A stretch of 58,339 nucleotides of DNA from Candidatus Eiseniibacteriota bacterium. GTDB taxonomy: Bacteria > Eisenbacteria > RBG-16-71-46 > CAIMUX01 > WJJG01. A model generated the notes under the pieces. That model ran no database searches and was not told where the DNA came from. It was given only the letters and a program-made list of their open reading frames with translations. The position numbers and the translations under genes were made by a program. Below, piece by piece: positions 51,548 through 58,339 of the stretch. The stretch's first letter is position 1; each line of letters begins with the position of its first letter. The stretch covers positions 1-58,339 of the forward strand of contig JAGMBO010000008.1 in NCBI GenBank assembly GCA_023129715.1. Reading direction: 5' to 3'.

Positions 51548-53353
51548 ATGGGCAAGACGCTGATCGAGAAGATCCTCGGCGCCCACGCGGGGCGACAGGT
51601 CTCGGCAGGAGAGATCGTGGATGTGGTGATCGACGTGCGGGTGGCGCGAGACTTCGGCGGCGCAAACGTCGCCAAGAACATCCGTGACCATGGGCTCGGC
51701 ATCCATGATCCGGCGCGAACGTTCTTCACCTTCGATTGCAACCCCGGGGGGTCGGATCAGAAGTACGCCACCAACCAGCAGATCTGCCGGGTCTTTGCCC
51801 GCGAGCACGGCATTCGTGTGTACGACATCGACAGCGGGATCGGCACCCATGTCGCCATTGACGAGGGACTCATCGTCCCCGGGGAGACGCTCATCTCGAC
51901 CGACTCGCATGCGAATATCCTCGGGGCGATCGGCTCATTCGGGCAGGGCATGGGCGATGTCGACATCGCCCATGCCTTCGCCTTCGGGCAGGTCTGGTTC
52001 AAGATCCCTCCCAGCGTCAAGATCGTGATGCAGGGGACGCCCTCCCCGACCGCCACGCCGAAGGATCTGACCCTCGCAGCGCTGCGCAAACTTGGCGCCA
52101 ACGGGCTGCTCGGCTATGCGGCGGAGTTCTACGGATCCGTAGTGGAGGATCTTGATCTCGCCGGGCGCATCACGATGGCCTCGATGGCCACTGAGATGGC
52201 CGGGATCATCGCCTTCTTCACACCGAACCAGGCGGTGCTGGACTACACCGCACGGGCGAGCGGCCGCCCCGTGGAGGCGATCGCGGCGGACCCGGACGCT
52301 GAGTATGCCCACACCGTCGAGATCGACGTCGACGGGCTCGAGCCCCTCGCCTCGCGGCCGGGGCACCCGGAGGATGTGGTCCCCGCGGCCAGCCTGGCCG
52401 GAACGAAGATCGGCTCGGCATTCATCGGCTCCTGTACCAATGGCCGGTTCGAGGACCTGCAGGCCGCCGCACAGGTGCTCACCGGACGCAAGGTGGCTCC
52501 CGGGGTCGTCTTGAAAGTCGTGCCCGCCACCGACGCGATCTGGCGCCGGTGTCTGGACGAGGGGCTGATCGAGATTTACAAGCAGGCGGGGGCGCTCTTC
52601 GGCAACGCCGGCTGTGCCGGGTGCGCCGCCGGGCAGATCGGCCAGAATGGGCCGGGCGAGGTGACGATCAGCACCGGAAACCGCAACTTCCCCGGCAAGC
52701 AGGGCAAAGGCGAGGTCTACCTCGCCTCGCCAGTGACCACTGCCGCCTCCGCCGTGGCGGGGGTGATTGCGGTGGCCGGGGCGCTGCCCGAGCAGCCCGT
52801 GCTCTTCACGACCGGGGATGCAGCCGAAGCACCCGCCGCGAAGAAACAGACCGCCGCACCTGAGAAGCCGCCGGAGAAGATCCGCGGCCGCGTGTGGGTC
52901 ATTCGCAAAGACAACATCGATACCGACATGATCTACCACAATCGCCATCTCGCCGTGACGGAGATCGCCGAGATGGGGGAGTTCACGTTTGGGAATCTGC
53001 CCGGCTGGGAAGACTTCAGCCGCAAGGCACACCCCGGTGATATCGTCGTGGTCGGGAAGAACTTCGGCGCGGGGTCATCGCGCCAGCAGGCGGTCGATTG
53101 CTTCAAGAGCCTGGGCGTTGCACTCATTGTAGGAGAATCGTTCGGCGCGATCTACGAACGCAACGCGATCAACGCCGGCTTCCCGATCCTGGTCGCGGAT
53201 CTGGTGGCAACCGACCTGCAGGATGGTCAGGAGATCGAGGTGGATCTGGCAGGCGGAAAGATCACCATGCCTTCGGGAGAGAAGACCGCGGGACAAGCGT
53301 TCTCCGATGTGCAGCTGGAGATCTACCGCCGGGCTGGGCTGCTCAGCGGCTGA
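51548..53353 (+). CDS. Aconitase-family enzyme, fused large and small (LeuC-LeuD-like) domains
   Basis: 601 residues. Residues 1-~420 form the 4Fe-4S catalytic part: cluster Cys in 'IGSCTNGRFED' and 'GCAGCAAGQ', with conserved 'STDSHANILGAIG', where most relatives have SDSHT. A 25-residue Ala/Pro/Lys linker (about 425-455) leads to the swivelling small domain with 'NIDTDMIYHNRHL' and 'GKNFGAGSSRQQA'. The fused order equals that of monomeric aconitase. The substrate loop after DTDMIYH reads NRHLAVT, unlike the split homologue next door. Probable role: citrate/isocitrate isomerisation, or another tricarboxylate. AGGAG precedes the ATG. Confidence 0.88.
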   Translation: MGKTLIEKILGAHAGRQVSAGEIVDVVIDVRVARDFGGANVAKNIRDHGLGIHDPARTFFTFDCNPGGSDQKYATNQQICRVFAREHGIRVYDIDSGIGTHVAIDEGLIVPGETLISTDSHANILGAIGSFGQGMGDVDIAHAFAFGQVWFKIPPSVKIVMQGTPSPTATPKDLTLAALRKLGANGLLGYAAEFYGSVVEDLDLAGRITMASMATEMAGIIAFFTPNQAVLDYTARASGRPVEAIAADPDAEYAHTVEIDVDGLEPLASRPGHPEDVVPAASLAGTKIGSAFIGSCTNGRFEDLQAAAQVLTGRKVAPGVVLKVVPATDAIWRRCLDEGLIEIYKQAGALFGNAGCAGCAAGQIGQNGPGEVTISTGNRNFPGKQGKGEVYLASPVTTAASAVAGVIAVAGALPEQPVLFTTGDAAEAPAAKKQTAAPEKPPEKIRGRVWVIRKDNIDTDMIYHNRHLAVTEIAEMGEFTFGNLPGWEDFSRKAHPGDIVVVGKNFGAGSSRQQAVDCFKSLGVALIVGESFGAIYERNAINAGFPILVADLVATDLQDGQEIEVDLAGGKITMPSGEKTAGQAFSDVQLEIYRRAGLLSG

Positions 53354-53381
53354 GCAGGAAGCCAATCAATGGGGGTGCGCG

Positions 53382-54644
53382 GTGGGCAAAACATTCGCCG
53401 AGAAGGTGCTGGCAAGGAAAGCCGGCCAGGCCGAGGTGGTCGCGGGCCAGATCGTCATCGTGGAACCCGACCACTTGCTGACCCACGACAACAGCGCGGC
53501 GATTGTCGGAAAGATCGGCGCGGAGCTGAAGGAATTCGGTATCGCCCGTCCGGAGATGCCGGTGATCGTCCTCGATCACGTGATCCCGGCCGCCAACGAG
53601 AAGACCGCAACCAATCACCGGATCACACGGGATTTCGTGGGAACCTATGGCATCAAGCATTTCTTCGATGTCGGGGTTGGGGTCTGCCACCAGGTGATGG
53701 TCGAGAAGGGACTGGCGCTGCCCGGAGACGTGCTGGTGGGCAGTGACTCCCACACCTGTTCCTATGGCGCGCTGGGCGCATTCGCGACAGGAATCGATCG
53801 CACCGAGGCCGCCGCGCTCCTTCTGCGCGGGCAGACCTGGCTGAAGGTTCCGGAGACGATCAAGGTCGTGTTCAGCGGCGAGCTCCAGCCTCCGGTCTCG
53901 GCGAAGGACCTCGTCCTGACGATCATCGGCGATATCGGCGCCGATGGAGCCAGCTACAGCGCAGTCGAGTTCCATGGCGACTTCACCGGGCTCTCGATCG
54001 ATGAGCGCTTCACGATTGCCAATATGGGCGTGGAGATGGGCGCGAAGGTTGCCGTCTTCCCGGTCGACGACGTGGCGCGCAGCTACCTCTCCTCGATCGG
54101 CGTAGGCGCGGACCGCTATGAGTCAGTCTGGGCCGATCCGGATGCCCACTACGTGCGGGAGCTGACCTACGACCTAGGCGCCATCGAGCCGGTGGTTGCC
54201 TTTCCCCACAAGGTGGACAATGTCAAGCCGGTCGGCGAAGGGGCCGACCTCGAGATCCATCAGTGTCTCCTCGGGACCTGCACCAACGGCCGGCTGAGCG
54301 ACCTGGAAATCGCCGCCGCGATGCTCGATGGCCGCACGGTCGCATCGGGAGTGCGGCTGCTCGTGCTGCCGGCCTCGAAGGAGGTCTTCGAAGCCGCGCT
54401 GGATCGGGGCGTGATCGCGCGTCTCTCGCGGGCCGGTGGTCTCGTGCTGCCCCCCGGCTGCGGGCCCTGCCTGGGCGCCCACCAGGGGGCCCTCGCACCG
54501 GGGGAACGATGCGTCAGCACGGCGAACCGAAACTTCAAGGGTCGCATGGGCTGCAAGGATGCCGAGATCTACCTCGCCAGCCCCGCTACGGTCGCGGCGT
54601 CCGCCCTGACGGGCCGCCTGAGCGACCCCCGGAAGATGCGCTAG
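53382..54644 (+). CDS. Aconitase-family large subunit (LeuC/HacA/DmdA-like)
   Basis: 420 residues from the GTG at 53382 (GGGGG before it); the longer frame would overlap the upstream gene. 'GSDSHTCSYGALGAFATG', 'TCTNGRLSDLEIA' and 'GPCLGAHQG' supply the cluster-binding Cys and substrate residues of the archaeal-type isopropylmalate isomerase/homoaconitase/2,3-dimethylmalate dehydratase group. It pairs with the small subunit encoded 10 bases downstream. Isopropylmalate isomerase is possible in principle, but the neighbours (kor, idh, acl-like) point to citrate or a related tricarboxylate. Two family members in one operon is unusual. Confidence 0.88.
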   Translation: MGKTFAEKVLARKAGQAEVVAGQIVIVEPDHLLTHDNSAAIVGKIGAELKEFGIARPEMPVIVLDHVIPAANEKTATNHRITRDFVGTYGIKHFFDVGVGVCHQVMVEKGLALPGDVLVGSDSHTCSYGALGAFATGIDRTEAAALLLRGQTWLKVPETIKVVFSGELQPPVSAKDLVLTIIGDIGADGASYSAVEFHGDFTGLSIDERFTIANMGVEMGAKVAVFPVDDVARSYLSSIGVGADRYESVWADPDAHYVRELTYDLGAIEPVVAFPHKVDNVKPVGEGADLEIHQCLLGTCTNGRLSDLEIAAAMLDGRTVASGVRLLVLPASKEVFEAALDRGVIARLSRAGGLVLPPGCGPCLGAHQGALAPGERCVSTANRNFKGRMGCKDAEIYLASPATVAASALTGRLSDPRKMR

Positions 54645-54654
54645 GAGGCGTCCA

Positions 54655-55182
54655 ATGAGAGTCTGGAAGTATGGTGATGACATCAATACCGATATGCTCT
54701 TCCCTGGCAAGTACACTTACACCTGCAGCACCGCGGAGGAGATCAAGCCGCACCTGTTGGAGGATCTGGATCCCGAATTCGCCGGCGGCGTTCGCTCCGG
54801 GGATCTCATCTTCGCCGGCAAGAACTTCGGGTGCGGCAGTTCCCGGGAGCAGCCGGTCGTCGGGCTGAAGGCGGTCGGGGTTCAGGCGGTCGTCGCCAAG
54901 AGCTATGCCCGTATCTTCTATCGCGCCGCGATCAACCAGGGCTTGCTCCTGGCGGAGTGTGCCGATGCCGTGGACGCCTACAAGGATGGCGATGCGGTCG
55001 CCCTGGATACGGAGGCGGGGGTCATCAATGTGGGCGGACGGGCATTCTCGTTCCCCAAGCTGCCCCCGGAGATTCTCGCCATCCGCGAGGCAGGGGGACT
55101 CCTGCCCTACACCGTGCAGGCCCTCCGCGGGAGCGGAGGACAGCCTAGGAGGCGGGGCCGCGGAAACGCCGCCCAGGGTTGA
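54655..55182 (+). CDS. Aconitase-family small subunit (LeuD/HacB/DmdB-like)
   Basis: 175 residues. The swivel-domain motifs 'DDINTDMLFPGKYTYT' and 'GKNFGCGSSREQP' are followed by 'SYARIFYRAAINQGLL'. The substrate-specificity loop reads YTYT at the position where isopropylmalate isomerases have YLVY-like and homoaconitase YLRT sequences, so the substrate cannot be set by this comparison. The C-terminus has an Arg/Gly-rich tail. AGGAGG precedes the ATG; the large-subunit stop is 10 bases upstream. Confidence 0.87.
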   Translation: MRVWKYGDDINTDMLFPGKYTYTCSTAEEIKPHLLEDLDPEFAGGVRSGDLIFAGKNFGCGSSREQPVVGLKAVGVQAVVAKSYARIFYRAAINQGLLLAECADAVDAYKDGDAVALDTEAGVINVGGRAFSFPKLPPEILAIREAGGLLPYTVQALRGSGGQPRRRGRGNAAQG

Positions 55183-55227
55183 TGCTGGTGCCCGATGGGG
55201 GGTGCCGTCCGAAAGGAGTAGCAGGCC

Positions 55228-56517
55228 GTGCGACTCTACGAGTACGAGGCGAAGAAGGTCTTCGAGACCGTGGGGCTTCGCGTTCCCCGGCAGTACGGGG
55301 TGATCCACTCTCCGGCCGATCTGGACGCGCTCGCGCTGGAATTCCCGGTCATGCTCAAGGCGATGGTCATGATCGGGGGGCGCGGAAAGGCCGGCGGGAT
55401 CAAGAAGGCCAAGGACCTGGCGGAAGCCAAGGCGATCGCCGAGAAGCTGCTGAAGCTGGTGATCAAGGGCTATCCGGTCGAGGCCCTCCTGGTCGAGGAG
55501 GTCGTTTCCGAGGCGGGCGCCTGCTATTTGGGCGTCACGACGAATCCGGCCACCTTTAGTGTCATCGTGATGGCGAGCGCAGAGGGGGGCGTCGATATCG
55601 AGAGGGTGGCGCTGGAGAAGCCCGAGGCGATCCTGAAAAGGGAAATCCCTGCCAACGACGCGACGTTGCCCGCCGCGACGGCCCGGGAATTCGCCAGCTT
55701 CTTGCACGCCGGGCTCGGCGGTGACCAGAGCCTCGAGGCGGGTCTCCAGGAGGCCGTCGCCAAGCTCTACCAAGCCTTCCAGCAGTACGACTGCAAGGTC
55801 GCCGAAGTCAACCCGCTGATCGTCACCACCGATGGAACGCCGATTGCCGCCGATGCCAAGGTGGTGCTCGACGACAATGCCCTCTATCGGCAGGGGGCCC
55901 TCTTCGAGCTTCTCGGAATCAAGGAGTCGCGCCACGACGTCTCAGAGCTGACGCGTGACGAGCAGCGTGCCCGCGACGCCGGGTTCCTCTTCGTCGACCT
56001 GCTTCCGCAGGATGCGGTCAAGGATCCGGAGAAGCTCTACGTCGGCCTGGTTCCCGGTGGTGCCGGCTATGGGATCTTCTCGATCGACGAGGTGGTCAAC
56101 GTCGGCAACCGCTACTTCGACGGCCAGGCCGTACCCGTCAACTTCATGGACTCCGGCGGAGGCCCCACGCTCGCGCGGGTTGCGGAGATGTTTCATCTGC
56201 TGATGGACAAGGAGATCGTGGACGTCATCGTCACATCCCGTTTCGGCGGCATCTCGAGCTGCGCTGTCTTCATCCGCGGCCTGATCCAGTGTCTCCGGGA
56301 CCGCCACGAGAGGGGTCTGCGGATGCTGCCGGTTCATGGCCGGATGGTGGGCACCGACCTGCCCGGCGCCCGGGAATACCTGACGCGGGCGAAGGCGGAA
56401 ACGCCCGAGTCATTGAAGGATCTTGAAATCATTGTCGGGAATCAGAAGATCATGGCGGATGTGATCCGCGAGGGTCTCGCCAAGGGGCTCGAGTTCCGGG
56501 CGAAGCAGACGGCATGA
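55228..56517 (+). CDS. SucC-like ATP-grasp subunit (ATP-citrate lyase beta-like)
   Basis: 429 residues, GTG start with AAAGGAG upstream. The N-terminal ATP-grasp ('LYEYEAKKVFETVGLRVPRQYGV', 'VMLKAMVMIGGRGKAGGIKKAKDLAEA', 'AEVNPLIV' as EVNPL) is followed by the ligase domain ('FMDSGGGPTLARVAEMFHLLM', 'FGGISSCAVFIRGLI'). The length exceeds classical SucC by about 40 residues, as ATP-citrate lyase small subunits do. Immediately downstream lies the SucD-citrate-synthase fusion, so together they look like the two-subunit ATP-citrate lyase. Succinyl-CoA synthetase remains a less likely reading given the fused lyase domain. Confidence 0.88.
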   Translation: MRLYEYEAKKVFETVGLRVPRQYGVIHSPADLDALALEFPVMLKAMVMIGGRGKAGGIKKAKDLAEAKAIAEKLLKLVIKGYPVEALLVEEVVSEAGACYLGVTTNPATFSVIVMASAEGGVDIERVALEKPEAILKREIPANDATLPAATAREFASFLHAGLGGDQSLEAGLQEAVAKLYQAFQQYDCKVAEVNPLIVTTDGTPIAADAKVVLDDNALYRQGALFELLGIKESRHDVSELTRDEQRARDAGFLFVDLLPQDAVKDPEKLYVGLVPGGAGYGIFSIDEVVNVGNRYFDGQAVPVNFMDSGGGPTLARVAEMFHLLMDKEIVDVIVTSRFGGISSCAVFIRGLIQCLRDRHERGLRMLPVHGRMVGTDLPGAREYLTRAKAETPESLKDLEIIVGNQKIMADVIREGLAKGLEFRAKQTA

Positions 56518-56581
56518 AGGCCAGCGCGGGCTGGATCGCGGACGCGGCTCAGTACCGGCGTTCGTGCGGGAGGTGAATACG

Positions 56582-58339
56582 ATGGGTCGAGTTCCCGCCC
56601 ATGAGGGGTTGCTCTGTCACCTGATCAAGTATGCCCGCCCCGATCTCGTCGAGAAGATCGCGGAAGCGCAGCAGATCGAGACCATCGTGGTCGGCCTCGG
56701 TCGCCAGGGAACGCGCCACGCCGGTATGATGCGCGACTTCGGGACGACGGTCACCGCCGGCATCGCGGCGGGCCGCGGAGGCCAGCGGATTCACGAGACG
56801 ATTCCGGTCTATGACAGTGTCGCCGATTGCCTCTCCGAGCATCCGCAGATCGCGGCGGCGTCGATCTGGCGGCACTACTCGAGCGCGCGGGATGCCGCCC
56901 TCGAGGTGATCGAGGCGCGAATCCCGCTGGTCATGTTGATCACCGAGGGAATCCCGATGCGCGACGTCCGCGACATCCTCGCCGCCGCGCGGGCCCGCAA
57001 GACGGTGCTCTTCGGGGGCAATACCCCGGGGGTGATCTTCCCGCCCGAGGGCGTCAAGATCGGCATGCTGCCGGACGTTTTCTATCCCGAGGAGACCTCG
57101 CCCGGGGAGTTCGGCCCCCGTGGAGTGACGATCATTTCCCGCTCGGGCGCGATCCTCTACCACATGTCCGACGCCCTGGCGAGCGCCGGCATCGCCCAGA
57201 ATGCCGTGCTCGGCATCGGCGGCGATGCCGCCAACGGCTCCACCTTCCAGGACCTCGTCCCGCTCACCATGGCCTACGAGAACACCGATGTCGTCGTCAT
57301 CGCCGGGGAAATCGGGGGATCGAAGGAGGAGTTGCTCGCCGAGGACATCGGCGCCCATCCGGAGAAGTATCCCAAGCCGCTGGTGGCCCTCATCTCGGGC
57401 GCCCACGCCCCGGAGGGCAAGACGATGGGACATGCCGGCGCGATCGTCGCGCCGGGACAGGAGTTTGGTACCTTCCGGTCCAAGAAGAAGGCGCTCGAGG
57501 CCGCCGGCGTGACCGTGGTCAACAACCAGACCGACCTGATCGACGCGGTCAAGAGCAAGCTGAATGGAAAGACCTACTTCGAGGTCTCGCGCTACTACGA
57601 CAAGATGAAAACCACCTGGGAGGCTCTCCCCAAGAAGCCGGAGTGGGGCACGCTGATCACCCGCGTGGCGCCCAACAGCCTCCTGATCTCAGGCTACCCG
57701 CTCGAGGAGATCATCGCCCGCGGAACGCTGCTGCAGACGGCGCATCTGCTCGTCAAGCTCGAACTCCCCTCGGCCAAGGCGCTCGAAACCCATGAGGTGG
57801 CGGCGCGCAAGGCGGCCCGGCTGCCGGCGCCGCCCGTCGAACGCCGGGAGGGACAAGATCTCTCGGCCGCGCTGGCCGCCTGCTTCCTGATCGATTCCGA
57901 ACTCGCCGCGATTCCCCAGACCGGCAAGGACGGGCCTGTCGGCAAGACCGTTTTCGCCCTCGGCCGCTTCGCCCGCTACTTGGCCAAGCTCCTCGGCAAC
58001 GAGGCCGCGCTCGATGCCGCCGGCGCCAAGGAACCGTTCTCAGGCATCGTCTATCGCGCGGTCACCGGCGAGGCAGAGCTCGTCACGGATCGCGCGCGCA
58101 TGATCGAGACGATGATCGTTGCCTCCGTCGATCACGGAGTCACGCCCCCCTCGGCGCAGGCGACCTGCATTGCCGCGTCGGTGCGGGCGGACTACCAGAT
58201 GGCGATCGCCAGCGGGGTGGGCGCGATCACCGACGTCCACGGCGGCGCCGGGGCGAAAGCGGCCGCCTTCTTCCGCCAGTGCGCCGAGAAGGCGGAGGCG
58301 GAAGGCATCGACCAATCCGACGCAACGCACGCGCTGTTG
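56582..58339 (+). CDS. SucD-like domain fused to citrate-synthase/citryl-CoA-lyase-like domain (ATP-citrate lyase alpha-like), 3' end cut
   Basis: 586 residues visible; about 20-50 residues lie beyond the edge. The N-terminal ~330 residues are SucD-like: CoA-binding 'VGLGRQGTRHAG', 'FGGNTPGVIFP' where SucD has GPNCPGV, 'IAGEIGGSKEELLAED', and the phospho-His in 'GKTMGHAGAIVAP'. Residues about 370 on resemble citrate synthase ('MIVASVDHGVTPPSAQATCIAASVRADYQMAIASGVGAI', then 'HGGAGAKAAAFF'), the type found in citryl-CoA lyase. ATG 56582 has GGAGG 9 bases upstream. The enzyme would activate citrate with ATP and CoA and split it to acetyl-CoA and oxaloacetate. Confidence 0.88.
   Translation, partial: MGRVPAHEGLLCHLIKYARPDLVEKIAEAQQIETIVVGLGRQGTRHAGMMRDFGTTVTAGIAAGRGGQRIHETIPVYDSVADCLSEHPQIAAASIWRHYSSARDAALEVIEARIPLVMLITEGIPMRDVRDILAAARARKTVLFGGNTPGVIFPPEGVKIGMLPDVFYPEETSPGEFGPRGVTIISRSGAILYHMSDALASAGIAQNAVLGIGGDAANGSTFQDLVPLTMAYENTDVVVIAGEIGGSKEELLAEDIGAHPEKYPKPLVALISGAHAPEGKTMGHAGAIVAPGQEFGTFRSKKKALEAAGVTVVNNQTDLIDAVKSKLNGKTYFEVSRYYDKMKTTWEALPKKPEWGTLITRVAPNSLLISGYPLEEIIARGTLLQTAHLLVKLELPSAKALETHEVAARKAARLPAPPVERREGQDLSAALAACFLIDSELAAIPQTGKDGPVGKTVFALGRFARYLAKLLGNEAALDAAGAKEPFSGIVYRAVTGEAELVTDRARMIETMIVASVDHGVTPPSAQATCIAASVRADYQMAIASGVGAITDVHGGAGAKAAAFFRQCAEKAEAEGIDQSDATHALL

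Noticed and set aside
53223-53381. Extended start of the split aconitase large subunit
   Set aside because: It would overlap the upstream gene in another frame. The GTG at 53382 gives the conserved MGKTFAEK start and a normal length.
54586-55935. 449-codon antisense frame over the small-subunit and sucC-like genes
   Set aside because: Complement of strongly supported coding sequence.

Overview
The window is 58.3 kb of GC-rich bacterial DNA. The organism is Gram-negative-like: it has an Omp85-type barrel, a second outer-membrane barrel, and secreted proteins with Sec signals. Four of the secreted proteins end in FlgD/T9SS-like C-terminal domains (PNPF...GR.VR.L...WDG...G.Y), and two carry a Cys-rich CCFPDGSC cassette. 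That combination suggests an uncultivated FCB-group lineage of the Eisenbacteria/Krumholzibacteriota type. This placement is inferred from protein style only; no rRNA gene is present.

Layout. (1) 1-5046, minus strand: a partial secreted LTD-like protein, then an M16 peptidase pair in which the second member lacks the zinc motif. (2) 5346-7517: argS with a low-complexity insertion. (3) 7624-23689: a secretome island with a propeller lipoprotein, a PPC/adhesin-like Cys-rich protein, a repeat-propeller protein, a LysE exporter, a 1105-residue secreted protein, a subtilase with a beta-helix tail, and a membrane protein with an RS-rich tail. (4) 24065-29579: a polyprenyl synthase/uppS pair, an Omp85-like barrel and a coupled protein of unknown function. 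(5) 29528-33669, minus strand: a signalling operon of degenerate parts (HAMP transducer-like, CheW-like plus receiver-like, pseudo-receiver-GAF-degenerate HD-GYP). (6) 34151-39733: a gene of unknown function behind a textbook sigma-54 promoter, a long structured palindrome, guaB, an outer-membrane barrel, a CAU tRNA and recJ. (7) 39984-46655: DUF2058, AMP-forming acetyl-CoA synthetase, an OFA-family transporter, and a fused ADP-forming acyl-CoA synthetase. (8) 47162 to the right edge: a long plus-strand operon for C6/C5 acid metabolism.

Region 8 is the most notable. Gene order follows the reductive TCA pathway from succinyl-CoA to acetyl-CoA plus oxaloacetate: 2-oxoacid:ferredoxin oxidoreductase alpha; a beta subunit fused to the gamma domain; an isocitrate dehydrogenase with NADP-type residues; an HD hydrolase; a fused aconitase-family enzyme; a second, split aconitase-family enzyme; a SucC-like ATP-grasp subunit; and a SucD-citrate-synthase-like fusion (ATP-citrate-lyase-like) cut by the window edge. 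A TTGACA-N17-CAGAAT promoter and a leader of about 400 nt precede it. The upstream acetate-activation genes and transporter mean it could run reductively (carbon fixation) or oxidatively (acetate oxidation with reversed ATP-citrate lyase). The two different aconitase-family enzymes leave room for an additional, unassigned isomerisation.

The stretches of more than 300 bases without a gene hold promoters, hairpins and a 24-bp minisatellite. The 911-base gap at 14546-15456 is mostly featureless.
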